The position numbers and the translations under genes were made by a program. Shown here one piece after another: positions 16,235 to 25,793 of a stretch of DNA of 42,250 nt. Under the pieces are notes generated by a model. That model worked only from the letters and a program-made list of their open reading frames with translations. It ran no database searches and was not told the origin of the DNA. The DNA lies in contig JAGOVS010000009.1 of the NCBI GenBank assembly GCA_018060625.1, positions 1 through 42,250 of the forward strand, in the 5' to 3' direction. Position 1 is the stretch's first letter, and the number at the start of each line of letters is the position of its first letter. The DNA comes from Bacteriovorax sp. (GTDB taxonomy: Bacteria > Bdellovibrionota > Bacteriovoracia > Bacteriovoracales > Bacteriovoracaceae).

Positions 16235-17413
16235 ATGAACGAACAAATTTCGGATGTGGATAGATTAGTAAAGACCTTTATATCAACTTTGGCGATCATC
16301 ATCACCATTGGATTGATCATGGTTTGGTCGGCCAGTTTTATTCTGGCGGCAGAAAAATTCGGGAGCTCTCTTCATTATATTACAAGACAATTAATCAATT
16401 TAGGGCTTTCAGTTACGGTGGCCTTTATTGTTTCTCGTACAAAATATACATTCTGGCTTAAGTATGGATATTGGATCAACATTGTTGCATCTATGATTGT
16501 CGCTTTGACTATTATTAAAGGAATTGGAAGCTCCGCCAAGGGGGCCAGTAGATGGTTGAGTTTTGGTGGAATGAGCTTGCAGCCTGGAGAGATTGTAAAA
16601 TTCACTGTTATCTTGTCATCATTAACTTTTTTTGAAAATTGGAACAAAATGGATACAAAGGAGCGCCTTAAACATGGGGGCTCTATTTTTTTACCTCTTG
16701 GGCTATTAATAAAACAGCCAGACTTTGGGTCATTTAGTATTTGTTTTTTTGTCATAGCCTTTGTCTGTTTCATGAGTTCATTTCCGCGAAAATATTTTTA
16801 TTACTCGCTAATTGCAGGAGGCATGGGAGGAGTTTTTATTCTTTTCTCTCAAGCATATCGAGTAAAGCGTCTACTTACTTATCTTGATCCATGGAAAAAT
16901 CCTCAAGGCTCTGGTTTTCAAATAATACAATCCTATATGGCCTTTGCAAATGGCTCGGCTTTTGGTCAAGGGTTGGGTAATAGTAATGAAAAGCTCTTCT
17001 ATCTTCCTGAGGCACATAATGATTTTATCTTCTCCGTTATAGGAGAAGAGTTAGGATTCATTGGTGTATTTCTGATCATTTGTTTATTCATAGCATTTAT
17101 CTATTTTGGATTTAAGTTAGTGTTACAGGTTAGAGATCGTGTCGGTATTATTCTTGGTTCAGCAATTATTTTTGTCTTAGGCCTTCAGGCACTTCTCAAT
17201 ATGGGAGTTGTATTGGGACTTCTTCCCACAAAAGGATTAAATTTACCTTTTATAAGTTATGGAGGCTCATCCTTAATTTGTAATTTTTTCGGAATCGGTC
17301 TTCTCCTTTCAGTGGTAAAGGGATATCGTGATGTACTTGTGGGAGATCTTGCCTATGAACCAAGTGCAAGAAAAAACGAAGTTCATGAGACGAGCGAAGA
17401 AGTCTACGTTTAA
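16235..17413 (+). CDS. ftsW: FtsW, septal peptidoglycan polymerase
   Basis: FtsW belongs to the SEDS family and polymerises lipid II with FtsI at the septum. The 392-residue protein has about ten membrane segments and family motifs: ASRWLSFGGMSLQPGE, the large periplasmic loop with YLDPWKNPQGSGFQ, GNSNEKLFYLPEAHNDFIF, and GLLPTKGLNLPFISYGGSS. A short N-terminal cytoplasmic tail precedes the first helix. RodA is the main alternative, but the dcw position and the LPEAHNDFIFSVIGEELG segment favour FtsW. No clear Shine-Dalgarno is seen before the ATG. murG, which normally follows ftsW, is missing; murC starts after 24 bases. Confidence 0.93.
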   Translation: MNEQISDVDRLVKTFISTLAIIITIGLIMVWSASFILAAEKFGSSLHYITRQLINLGLSVTVAFIVSRTKYTFWLKYGYWINIVASMIVALTIIKGIGSSAKGASRWLSFGGMSLQPGEIVKFTVILSSLTFFENWNKMDTKERLKHGGSIFLPLGLLIKQPDFGSFSICFFVIAFVCFMSSFPRKYFYYSLIAGGMGGVFILFSQAYRVKRLLTYLDPWKNPQGSGFQIIQSYMAFANGSAFGQGLGNSNEKLFYLPEAHNDFIFSVIGEELGFIGVFLIICLFIAFIYFGFKLVLQVRDRVGIILGSAIIFVLGLQALLNMGVVLGLLPTKGLNLPFISYGGSSLICNFFGIGLLLSVVKGYRDVLVGDLAYEPSARKNEVHETSEEVYV

Positions 17414-17437
17414 TCTTCCCTTTCAAGAGGAGAGACC

Positions 17438-18826
17438 ATGTTTAGAAATAATAAAGCTTTAAAAAATAATTACGTAAAAATTCATTTTGTGGGAATTGGC
17501 GGTATTGGAATGTCTGGTATTGCAGAGGTCCTTCTTTCTTCTGGATATAAAGTGTCAGGGTCAGATGTAGCCGAATCTGCCAATGTAAAAAAATTAAAAA
17601 GCCTTGGTGCAGAAATCTATATTGGTCACAAAGAAGAAAATCTCAGCGAGGTAACGGCCGTTGTTTATAGTTCAGCGGTTAACGATCTTAATCCAGAAGT
17701 GGCCAGAGCAAAACGTGAGGGAATTCCGGTAATCAGAAGAGCTGAGATGTTAGCAGAACTCATGAGATTAAAGTATTCGCTTGCGGTTGCAGGTACTCAT
17801 GGCAAAACAACAACGACATCATTTTTAGCAACGATTTTAGAAGAATGTAAATTAGATCCAACTTATATCATTGGCGGAATCGTTAAAAATTTGAATGGTC
17901 ATGCCAAAGTTGGAAAAGGAGACTTTCTAGTTGCAGAAGCTGATGAATCAGATGGAACATTTCTTCTGTTAACTCCCGTCATGTCAGTCATAACTAATAT
18001 CGATAACGATCATATGGATCATTATGGAACAGAGGAAAACCTTTTTCGGGCCTTTGTAGAATTTGCCAATAAAATTCCTTTTTATGGAATTGTTGCCCTG
18101 AATGGTCACGATGAGAAATTATTACAATTAAAGACAGAAATGAAGCGTCCTGCAGTGACCTTTGGAATCGATATTCCTGCAGATTTCACAGCGAGAAATG
18201 TAGAGTATGGACATTTTGAAACTCAATTTGATCTTTATTACAAAGGTGAATTTCAGGAAAAATTTCATATTTACCTCCCTGGCCGGCATAATGTCTTAAA
18301 TTGTCTAGGAGCCACGGTACTTGCTTTTCATATGGGGTTAAAATTTAAAGAAATTGCTAAAGCAGCGAGTAAGCTAGAAGGAGTTGGAAGAAGATTTCAA
18401 TTACTTTTTAAGGAGAATGGGTTTGAAGTCGTTGATGATTATGGCCATCATCCTACAGAGATTGCCTCAACCCTAAGAATTGTAAAAGATACAAGAGCAG
18501 ATTATAAGAAGATCGTTATCTTTGAACCTCATCGATTCACGAGAACTCGTGATTGCTGGAATCAGTTTCTTCATTGTTTTAACGATGCAGATGAGCTGTA
18601 CCTTCTTCCTATTTATGCTGCTAGCGAGAGTCCTATTGATGGAATAACAACGGATCGCTTATTAGAAGACATAAATCGCTTGCATCCGCAGTTTGCCAAA
18701 AAAATTGAAAATATTGATCATTTGTACCAAGTTATAGATTCACACAAAAAAGACAAAACTATTGTTGTGACGTTAGGGGCTGGATCAATCGGGAAGTCGG
18801 CAAGAAAGTGGGCCGGGATTGAATAA
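17438..18826 (+). CDS. murC: UDP-N-acetylmuramate--L-alanine ligase
   Basis: MurC adds L-Ala to UDP-MurNAc, the first peptide step. The 462-residue protein has FVGIGGIGMSGIAEV, the P-loop GTHGKTTTTS, EADESDGTFLLL, NIDNDHMDHYG with intact Asp-His, the GRHNVLN motif, DDYGHHPTEI, and the C-terminal FEPHRFTRT. All motifs are canonical, which makes the loss of the equivalent residues in MurD stand out. AAGAGGAGAG precedes the ATG. murB follows after 50 bases in the same direction. Confidence 0.97.
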   Translation: MFRNNKALKNNYVKIHFVGIGGIGMSGIAEVLLSSGYKVSGSDVAESANVKKLKSLGAEIYIGHKEENLSEVTAVVYSSAVNDLNPEVARAKREGIPVIRRAEMLAELMRLKYSLAVAGTHGKTTTTSFLATILEECKLDPTYIIGGIVKNLNGHAKVGKGDFLVAEADESDGTFLLLTPVMSVITNIDNDHMDHYGTEENLFRAFVEFANKIPFYGIVALNGHDEKLLQLKTEMKRPAVTFGIDIPADFTARNVEYGHFETQFDLYYKGEFQEKFHIYLPGRHNVLNCLGATVLAFHMGLKFKEIAKAASKLEGVGRRFQLLFKENGFEVVDDYGHHPTEIASTLRIVKDTRADYKKIVIFEPHRFTRTRDCWNQFLHCFNDADELYLLPIYAASESPIDGITTDRLLEDINRLHPQFAKKIENIDHLYQVIDSHKKDKTIVVTLGAGSIGKSARKWAGIE

Positions 18827-18876
18827 GGACTGCATGCACTCTGTGGATTTTTAACATATAAAAACCAGGTAGCTCA

Positions 18877-19788
18877 TTGAAAAGTAAAATCATAGAAATT
18901 TTAAAAAATATCCCAGATATAGAAATCGAAATAGATAAAGATTTAAAAAAATTTTCGACAATGCATTTAGACGCCATAGGCGATTTGATTACAATTAAAA
19001 ACAAAGAAGCTCTTAAGTCCGTGGTAAAGAGACTCACTAAAAATGATGTACATTATAGAGTTTTGGGTTGGGGAGCCAATGTCCTTCTCCCTGCTTCTTC
19101 AACAATACCTTATCTACAATTAGATTTTAGTTTTGATAGAGCTCTTTTTCAAAATGCTCAAGACGAATATTTACTTCCGGCCTCTGTTGCTTTGGCCACT
19201 CTCACTTCTCATGCCACTCGGTTTGGTTTAAAAGGATGGGAGGTTTTCACGGGTATTCCTGCAAGTCTTGGTGGGGCCATTTTCATGAATGCAGGTACAA
19301 ACTTAGGGGAAATCGGTTCCATTATAAGGGAAGTTTATCTTGTGACTAGAAAGGGAGAAGAGAAGTTGATTAAAATAGATCAGCATTCTTTTTCTTATCG
19401 TCACAATCATTTTGTGGAACCAGGAGATATTATTTACCAAGCCCGACTAATCCACTTTGGTATAGAAGAGGCTATAAGTAAAAAAATTCGCGATTATTTA
19501 GAGATGAGAAATCGAACTCAACCACTAAAAGAGTGGACCTGTGGCTGTGTTTTTAAAAATCATCACGATCTTAATCGCGGTGTAACTTGTCGAGCCGGAC
19601 TTTTTATAGATATAATGGGCCTGAAGGGTTTATCGTACAAAAATTTGAAGATAAGCCCTAAGCATGCCAACTTCATGGAAAATAGTGGCGAGAGTTCTCA
19701 GGAAGACGTTTTGAAAATGATAAGCGTGCTTCAAAAGGAGTTAAAGCTTCAAACGGGAGTGACTTTCGAAACAGAAGTTGAGTATTAG
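18877..19788 (+). CDS. murB: UDP-N-acetylenolpyruvoylglucosamine reductase
   Basis: MurB is the FAD- and NADPH-dependent reductase that makes UDP-MurNAc. The 303-residue protein starts at a TTG, after CCAGGTAG; no in-frame ATG fits the family N-terminus. Motifs seen are the FAD-binding YRVLGWGANVLL, GIPASLGGAIFMNAG, FSYRHNHF, the catalytic CGCVFKN region, and KHANFMENSGES. A Cys (CGCVFKN) occupies the position near the catalytic Ser in the family motif GS.F.N; this resembles the Cys-containing variants but I cannot confirm the catalytic residue. It is followed by ftsQ after 38 bases. Confidence 0.93.
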   Translation: MKSKIIEILKNIPDIEIEIDKDLKKFSTMHLDAIGDLITIKNKEALKSVVKRLTKNDVHYRVLGWGANVLLPASSTIPYLQLDFSFDRALFQNAQDEYLLPASVALATLTSHATRFGLKGWEVFTGIPASLGGAIFMNAGTNLGEIGSIIREVYLVTRKGEEKLIKIDQHSFSYRHNHFVEPGDIIYQARLIHFGIEEAISKKIRDYLEMRNRTQPLKEWTCGCVFKNHHDLNRGVTCRAGLFIDIMGLKGLSYKNLKISPKHANFMENSGESSQEDVLKMISVLQKELKLQTGVTFETEVEY

Positions 19789-19826
19789 CTTAAAAGCAGG
19801 GTCTTTTAGAAAAGGAAAAAGTCAGG

Positions 19827-20621
19827 ATGACGTTTTTTAAGTCGAAAAAATTCATTGTCAGTATTGTTATTGTTTTGATTCTAATCATCACCACTAATAT
19901 TGTTATTTCTTCTCTAGGTCCATCATCGGGTGAGACGTCCAAGTTTAGCGAACAACTTTCATATCGTTCTCATCTCGGAAAGTGCCCAACTCGTCCAGCA
20001 GGAACGATGGCCCTGCAAATAGTGAAAACCTTTGAGCAGTCTCAGTCTCTTCGTGATGTGAAATTAAAAATAATAAATGAAAAGTGGTCTGATAAGTATT
20101 TTGTTTCAGATTATAAAATCCAATACGATCCATTTAGCAAGGTTCTCGATTTAAGTTTGAATTGCCCAGAACCACTAATGAAAGTTCAAATATACAAGAA
20201 TAATGGGGCAGATTCTTACGAGGCAATTCTTGTAGATAATGGGCAGCTTTATGATCCTACCTATGAAGTCCTACTCAAAAGTGAGAAAAAACTAACTCAT
20301 GATCTCCCCTATTTGGCACTTCCAGTTGGAGAAATGGAAGATAGAGTGCAAAACGATATAACCAACTTAGTAAAAGAGATGAGGCCGGGACTTCGAAAAA
20401 AACTTTCTGAAGTCATTTTAAATGAAAATAAAGAACTCACCATTATCCTTTCAGTAAATGGGCACCCATCAAGTGTCTTTCTGGGACCGGATGAATGGGG
20501 GGAAAAAATAGGCAAGTTGGATAAGATTGTGAACTATATGGAATTAAAAGAAAAAATTCCAGCAATTATCAATCTTACAAATAGCAAAAAAGTTGTTGTC
20601 AAGTTTAAGGACAAATTCTAA
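19827..20621 (+). CDS. ftsQ: FtsQ-like divisome protein
   Basis: The 264-residue protein has a basic cytoplasmic start, a single membrane helix (about 9-30) and a periplasmic domain. The C-terminal third matches the FtsQ pattern: LTIILSVNGHPSSVFLG, then EKIGKLDKIVNYME, then a final strand pair (IINLTNSKKVVVKF). The POTRA region is weakly conserved. FtsQ bridges FtsL/FtsB to the other division proteins. The assignment depends on topology, the C-terminal pattern and the location between murB and ftsA. The leader AGGAAAAAGTCAGG resembles that of mraY. Confidence 0.82.
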   Translation: MTFFKSKKFIVSIVIVLILIITTNIVISSLGPSSGETSKFSEQLSYRSHLGKCPTRPAGTMALQIVKTFEQSQSLRDVKLKIINEKWSDKYFVSDYKIQYDPFSKVLDLSLNCPEPLMKVQIYKNNGADSYEAILVDNGQLYDPTYEVLLKSEKKLTHDLPYLALPVGEMEDRVQNDITNLVKEMRPGLRKKLSEVILNENKELTIILSVNGHPSSVFLGPDEWGEKIGKLDKIVNYMELKEKIPAIINLTNSKKVVVKFKDKF

Positions 20622-20681
20622 CATTTTATGTGACAGAATGAATCTGTCGACATCGTTAAAAATAGAGAAAGGATTCTCCAA

Positions 20682-21965
20682 ATGAACGAAAAAAACATCA
20701 TCGTAGGTCTCGATGTAGGAACAACAAAAGTTTGTACGATTGTTGGTCTTCAACATCCCAATCAAGAACTAGAAATTATTGGTATTGGAACGTACCCTTC
20801 TTATGGTCTCAAGAAAGGTTCTGTTGTTAATATTGATAAAACAGTACGCTCCATTCAAGCCTCACTTGAAGAAGCTCGTCTCATGGCCGGAGTGAATATT
20901 GCGAGTGCGACTATAGGAATTGCAGGAAGTCACATCTATAGCTTTAATAGCTCAGGTGTTGTGGCCATTAAGGGAAAAGAAATTACTCAAGATGATGTGG
21001 ATCGAGTTCTAGAAGCAGCTAAGGCCGTAGTCATTCCTTCCGATCGCGATATTCTTCATGTTATTCCACAAGAGTTTCGGGTAGACAATACAACGGGAAT
21101 TAAAAATCCCATCGGGATGTGTGGGGTGAGGCTTGAAGCTCATGTCCACATTGTAACAGGATCAATTCCTCTCATTCAAAACCTCGTAAAATGTGTAGAG
21201 CAAACTGGAATAGAAGCTGAACATATTACATTGCAGCCATTGGCTTCTTCAGAAGCTGTTTTGTCTTATGAAGAAAAAGAACTCGGAGTTATTCTCATAG
21301 ATATTGGTGGAGGCACAACGGATATTGCAGTCTGGAAAGAAGGAAGCTTGGTCCATTCCCAAATAATTCCTATTGGTGGAAATCATTTTACCAACGATCT
21401 TGCAGTAGCTTTAAAAATCCCACATAACGAAGCAGAAAGAATAAAAATAAATCATGGAAGTGTTCTTGCTGAACAATTAAATCAATCGGCACATATAACA
21501 GTTCAAGGTTTATCAGGTACAAAACCTCGAGAAGTTCAGTTAAGTGTTGTTGCAGAAGTTCTTGGCGCTAGGGCCGAAGAGTTATTTGATGTTATTAGAA
21601 TCATGGTTGAGGATAAAAAATTACAAGACCAGGTTGCAGGGGGATATGTACTTACGGGAGGAGGAGCCCTTATAAAGGGAATGCCAGAATTAGGTGAATA
21701 CATTCTAATGAGGGCCTGTAAAATAGGTTATCCAATTCCATTTGGAGGGATGACTAATATTATGCAAAATCCAAAATACTCAACGGTACTAGGCCTTTTG
21801 ATTGAAGCATCAAAACGAAAACCATATACGCCTTCAGTGAATCAAAATGCAAATAATCATCGTGTTACATTTAATAATAAAGAAAAAGATTCGACTCACT
21901 CAAATACCGATTTAATTGGGAAATTGAGCGAGTCACTCAGATCAGTATTTAAAGAAATATTTTAA
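20682..21965 (+). CDS. ftsA: Cell division protein FtsA
   Basis: FtsA is the actin-like protein that anchors FtsZ to the membrane and signals to the divisome. The 427-residue product has the first phosphate motif [14 protein letters not shown], the FtsA-specific 1C domain with VIPQEFRVD, the second phosphate motif [13 protein letters not shown], the adenosine motif [11 protein letters not shown], and a C-terminal amphipathic helix ([15 protein letters not shown]) for membrane targeting. AGAAAGGA precedes the ATG by a suitable distance. ftsZ follows after 29 bases. Confidence 0.97.
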   Translation: MNEKNIIVGLDVGTTKVCTIVGLQHPNQELEIIGIGTYPSYGLKKGSVVNIDKTVRSIQASLEEARLMAGVNIASATIGIAGSHIYSFNSSGVVAIKGKEITQDDVDRVLEAAKAVVIPSDRDILHVIPQEFRVDNTTGIKNPIGMCGVRLEAHVHIVTGSIPLIQNLVKCVEQTGIEAEHITLQPLASSEAVLSYEEKELGVILIDIGGGTTDIAVWKEGSLVHSQIIPIGGNHFTNDLAVALKIPHNEAERIKINHGSVLAEQLNQSAHITVQGLSGTKPREVQLSVVAEVLGARAEELFDVIRIMVEDKKLQDQVAGGYVLTGGGALIKGMPELGEYILMRACKIGYPIPFGGMTNIMQNPKYSTVLGLLIEASKRKPYTPSVNQNANNHRVTFNNKEKDSTHSNTDLIGKLSESLRSVFKEIF

Positions 21966-21994
21966 TTAAAAAAGTAGTCGCTCGGGAGGCCAAG

Positions 21995-23572
21995 ATGTTC
22001 GAAATTACAGATACAGAAAATACAAGATTGAATGGTGCACGAATTAAAGTCGTGGGAGTTGGTGGTGGGGGTTGTAATGCCGTTAATACCATGATCCGCT
22101 CTGGACTCTCAGGAGTAGAATATATTGTAGCAAACACAGATGCTCAAGCACTCAATGTATCATTGGCACAAACAAGAATCCAACTGGGAGGAAGTGTCAC
22201 TAAAGGTTTAGGGGCAGGAGCAAATCCAGAAATTGGAAAAAAATCAGCACTTGAGGACTATGAGAAAATAACCGAAGTCTTAAAAGGCGCGGATATGGTT
22301 TTTATCACTGCTGGAATGGGTGGTGGGACAGGAACAGGTGCTGCACCAGTAATTGCGAAATTAGCAAAAGAGCTGGGTGCTCTTACCGTTGGTGTTGTTA
22401 CGAAGCCTTTTGTTTTTGAAGGGAAGAAAAGATTTAAACAAGCTGAGGAGGGAATTCGAAATCTTGAAGAAAGTGTCGATTCTTTAATTACAATTCCAAA
22501 TCAACGTCTTCTCTATCTAGCGGGGGAAAATCTGTCGTTGGTAGATACGTTTAAGAAGGCAGATGAAGTTCTATTAAATGCAGTTCGCGGGATTTCAGAT
22601 CTTATTAACAATACAGGTCATATCAATGCAGACTTTGCAGACGTTTCAACCGTTATGGCCAATAAAGGACTAGCCTTGATGGGGACTGGAGTTGCTTCAG
22701 GTACAGGTCGAGCTATTAAAGCAGCAACGGATGCGATTAGTTCTCCATTGCTTGAGGACATCTCTATTAACGGTGCAACGGGAATTATTATTAACATTAC
22801 TGGTAATGATCAATTATCAATGCATGAAACGAATGAAGCGGTTACTTTGATTATGGAAGCAGCTGATGAAAATGCTGAAATTATTTTTGGAACGGTAATT
22901 GATAATAATTGTGGCGACGATATAAAAGTTACGGTGATTGCAACAGGTCTTGGTGGTCAGATTAAAGCTCATGCTGGGATAATAAATCAAGTATCTACTC
23001 CTGCGGCCGTGGTCTCGCCAGTTACTCAACCGGCATACGTTGAGCCAGTTTATGTAGCGCCTATTCAACAACCAATAACACAGCAGCCAGCAGTACAACA
23101 TACACCCGTAGTTGCTGCTGCACCAACAGCTCCAATATATCAACAAGAGGAACGTGATGTTTTTGCACCAAGAAGAACCCCTCCTGTTGAAACAGTTGAA
23201 GCTCGATCTGATTTTGATCGTTTTATGAATGATAGAAACACCTATGCGAATCAAAACAATCACAATGAAGATGCTGTAACTCACACACATAATGAAGAAC
23301 AGAGACAGCCATCTCGACTTATCCAATCGATTAGAGATGCTGCAAATAGATATGACAATAGCTCGCCTAGATCAAGTATGACAGCGCCATCTCCAAAGAA
23401 TGAAAATGAATCAAGTAGTCGTGCCAAGTCTATTGCTGAAAAATTGGGGTTTATTAATTTTGATGAAGATGAATTTGATACACCATCATACTTAAGAAAA
23501 GAAGAGAAGGTCGAACAACCAAAAGAGCAAGTGAGATCAACACTCCGAGATTTTAAGAATATTGACTTATAG
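21995..23572 (+). CDS. ftsZ: Cell division protein FtsZ with long linker
   Basis: FtsZ is the tubulin-like GTPase that forms the division ring. The globular domain has [10 protein letters not shown], the G-box GMGGGTGTG (107-115) and the T7 loop [11 protein letters not shown]. After residue 330 there is a linker of about 160 residues rich in Pro, Gln, Val and later Asn, Ser and Arg. The conserved tail peptide that binds FtsA is recognisable as DTPSYLRK (495-502) but is followed by 23 further residues, ending in RDFKNIDL, whereas it normally lies at the very end. A strong GGGAGG leader precedes the ATG. The dcw operon ends here, with a terminator 28 bases later. Confidence 0.97.
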   Translation: MFEITDTENTRLNGARIKVVGVGGGGCNAVNTMIRSGLSGVEYIVANTDAQALNVSLAQTRIQLGGSVTKGLGAGANPEIGKKSALEDYEKITEVLKGADMVFITAGMGGGTGTGAAPVIAKLAKELGALTVGVVTKPFVFEGKKRFKQAEEGIRNLEESVDSLITIPNQRLLYLAGENLSLVDTFKKADEVLLNAVRGISDLINNTGHINADFADVSTVMANKGLALMGTGVASGTGRAIKAATDAISSPLLEDISINGATGIIINITGNDQLSMHETNEAVTLIMEAADENAEIIFGTVIDNNCGDDIKVTVIATGLGGQIKAHAGIINQVSTPAAVVSPVTQPAYVEPVYVAPIQQPITQQPAVQHTPVVAAAPTAPIYQQEERDVFAPRRTPPVETVEARSDFDRFMNDRNTYANQNNHNEDAVTHTHNEEQRQPSRLIQSIRDAANRYDNSSPRSSMTAPSPKNENESSSRAKSIAEKLGFINFDEDEFDTPSYLRKEEKVEQPKEQVRSTLRDFKNIDL

Positions 23573-23599
23573 AAAGAGCCTAAATTAACTTACAGGTTA

Positions 23600-23632
23600 C
23601 AAGGCCCAGGTTAATCCTGGGCCTTGTATTTT
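23600..23632 (+). terminator. Intrinsic terminator of the dcw operon
   Basis: A perfect 11-bp stem, CAAGGCCCAGG (23600-23610) against CCTGGGCCTTG (23616-23626) with a five-base loop, is followed by TATTTTT. The convergent minus-strand gene ends inside it: its stop codon is the loop, and its last codons form the right arm. On the minus strand no T-run follows, so it works mainly for ftsZ. Confidence 0.88.
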
Positions 23633-24168
23633 TGGATTTCCAGAGTAAGAGTTTCAGCATCGAATTCACGAACATTGAGTTGAATAAATGATTCGATGTA
23701 GTCATTCTCAATATTTATTTTGTAGTGAGTAATAACAAAGCTCGGGGTATTTTTTTTTCGCCAAAGATTACGTTTAAAATTATAAACATGTAACCCCTCT
23801 TCAGGTGTATCTGGAGTCGTTTTAATGTCTGTTATTTGCTTCCAGTTGTTTGAAGCATAAAGCTTAAAATGTTCTTTACAAAAGTGCATACTTTCGTGGT
23901 CAACCAGGCATAAGTCGCAAAAAACCTCTTCGCAAATCAGACAGGTTCCTATTGCAAGGATATCATGATGATTTAGGCAATAATTACTTTCAACGATCTT
24001 GTCTTTTTTGGCATGTGAGCTGGGGGGAATGTCAGAAGAAAGATTTTCCAGGGGTTTTCTATTTAGTAAGTTTAGGAAAATATAAAAAATGAAGATCATT
24101 AATATAAAAATGATAAAAAGAAGAAAAAGTAAAATACCAACCCAGTGGTTTTGTAAAATTAGGTTCAT
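23611..24168 (-). CDS. Membrane-anchored B-box-like zinc-finger protein
   Basis: This 185-residue protein has a very hydrophobic helix at 11-35, a linker rich in Ser, Pro and Lys, and a cysteine-histidine cluster at 64-100: C64, H67, C76, C79, C84, C87, H91, H95, C97, H100. The pattern C-x2-H-x8-C-x2-C-x4-C-x2-C, with GTCLICEEVFCDLC, resembles bacterial B-box-type zinc fingers of Deltaproteobacteria. The C-terminal 85 residues are strand-like and unassigned. The start overlaps the end of the RNase J gene by four bases, so they are coupled. Function is unknown; a membrane-tethered interaction module is a guess. Confidence 0.65.
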   Translation of the reverse strand: MNLILQNHWVGILLFLLFIIFILMIFIFYIFLNLLNRKPLENLSSDIPPSSHAKKDKIVESNYCLNHHDILAIGTCLICEEVFCDLCLVDHESMHFCKEHFKLYASNNWKQITDIKTTPDTPEEGLHVYNFKRNLWRKKNTPSFVITHYKINIENDYIESFIQLNVREFDAETLTLEIQKYKAQD

Positions 24169-25793
24169 AAAATATGAATAAAAGTTTGAGGTTTATATCC
24201 CAATATTTGGTCGAAATATTTTCTAATGGCCACTCTCAATTCTTCAGTAGTTTTATCCATGTCTTTAAAGTTTATTTGGATAAAATAGTTTTCTAAAAAC
24301 CGTTTAAACTTATCGTCGCTTTTTGTCACAATGTTAGGAAGTCCTTGGAAGGTAAAAGTCAATTTTTCAACACCAGTGAGACTTTTTGAAATTTTTAGGG
24401 ATAGGAAGACGGCTCCATTGCAGGCAAGCTTACGACGTTCACTAATTTTTTCTTTTTCTAATACTAATTGTCGTCCATGGATAATGATAGGCTCGAGTTT
24501 TTGTCCCTGGATGATTTTTATATTCAAATCAGTGCCAATATGCATTTCATCAAAATTCAAAAAATAATGTGATGTCGCTTGCGGGAAAGTGCTTTTGATA
24601 TATTCAATATGGGCACGTATAAAAGAGCTTTCACCGTGAATTGGGACAATGTCAGTTGGATTGTATTTATCATAAAGAAATGAGAGATCCTTTTTTCCTG
24701 GATGCCCAGAGACGTGAATTAATCTATCTTGGGCAGTAATAACTTTCGCTCCGACTTCGGAAATTCTATTCACGAGAAGCGCAATTTTCTTTTCATTTCC
24801 AGGAATGGCCTTCGAACTTAAAAGGACGAGGTCTTCGGGACGTGGTTTAAAGGTAGAATCCTCCCCCACGCAAAAACGTCTAAAGGTCCCCCTAAAGTCT
24901 CCTTGGCAACCAGAGAGTAGTACAACAATATTTTCTTGGTTGGGTGTAATTGATTCTGCCATCTTTACAATATTGTTGTAGTCCGGAATCATTCCTAGCT
25001 CATTTGCAGTATTGAGATAGCTTATCATTGACCTTCCATGGGGGATAATTCGTCGCCCATGCTTTTTTGCGAGGCTGATAAAAGTCATGAGCCTGTGTAT
25101 ATTTGAAGAAAAGCAGGTTATGAAAATTCTATTTTCTGTACTTTGAAAAAGTTCGTCAAAAACAGGAATTAGGTCCATCTCTGAAGGTGTCTCAAGTGTA
25201 GAGCTTGAAATATTAGTGCTATCAACTAGGAGTACTCTGCGCTTGAGATTCATTGAGAGCCTCAAGAGTTTCTCAAAATCAAAAGGTCGCTCATAAATTG
25301 TTTTTTGATCAATTTTAAAGTCAGAAATAAAAAACAGACCAAATTCTTCTTTATGATCCCTGAGTAAAAGACCAACAGTTTCAGGGATTGAGTGATTAAC
25401 ATGAATGGGGTCTATCGTAAAATCCGTGAAACCCAATTGGTCAAACAGACGATATTCAATAATCGGATACGGAACACGGTTAAATTCTAATTTTTTTCTT
25501 ATGAGACCAGCGGTAAAGGGGCTTGCAAGTACTTTGATTTGAGGGAATTGTTTTACAATGTGTAATATTGCCCCAATGTGATCTTCATGCCCATGGGTTA
25601 CAACTAAATGGGTTGGAGTTGGGATTGTTGAAAGATCAGGAATAAGATAATCAATGTCAAAAAAGTCTTCGTAAGGAAATAGAATACCAGCATCTATTAA
25701 TATTGTATCACTTTCTCCTTGAATCAAAGTCATATTGGATCCAATTTGACCAATTCCGCCTACTGGTTTTATTTTTAAATATGGTTTTTTCAT
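24165..25793 (-). CDS. rnj: Ribonuclease J-family metallo-beta-lactamase
   Basis: The 542-residue protein belongs to the beta-CASP ribonuclease J family, with 5'-to-3' exonuclease and endonuclease activity in RNA decay. Metal motif HGHEDH is at 67-72, followed by HSIPETVGLLL, SDFKID, the beta-CASP region with LLSGCQGDFRGTFRRF, and HVSGHPGKKD plus IVPIHGE. These resemble family motifs such as SG-QGE and H-SGHA. The N-terminal VGGIGQIGSNM corresponds to the LGEIGKNM-like start of RNase J. Some motif residues differ (ISDFKID for TGDFKFD). It lies between uridine kinase upstream and the zinc-finger gene downstream, overlapping both. Confidence 0.88.
   Translation of the reverse strand: MKKPYLKIKPVGGIGQIGSNMTLIQGESDTILIDAGILFPYEDFFDIDYLIPDLSTIPTPTHLVVTHGHEDHIGAILHIVKQFPQIKVLASPFTAGLIRKKLEFNRVPYPIIEYRLFDQLGFTDFTIDPIHVNHSIPETVGLLLRDHKEEFGLFFISDFKIDQKTIYERPFDFEKLLRLSMNLKRRVLLVDSTNISSSTLETPSEMDLIPVFDELFQSTENRIFITCFSSNIHRLMTFISLAKKHGRRIIPHGRSMISYLNTANELGMIPDYNNIVKMAESITPNQENIVVLLSGCQGDFRGTFRRFCVGEDSTFKPRPEDLVLLSSKAIPGNEKKIALLVNRISEVGAKVITAQDRLIHVSGHPGKKDLSFLYDKYNPTDIVPIHGESSFIRAHIEYIKSTFPQATSHYFLNFDEMHIGTDLNIKIIQGQKLEPIIIHGRQLVLEKEKISERRKLACNGAVFLSLKISKSLTGVEKLTFTFQGLPNIVTKSDDKFKRFLENYFIQINFKDMDKTTEELRVAIRKYFDQILGYKPQTFIHIL

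Noticed and set aside
22817..23326. Antisense ORF of 169 codons in the ftsZ linker
   Set aside because: The composition (Cys, Trp, Tyr and Ser runs) is what a reversed Gln/Pro-rich linker gives. No start signal.
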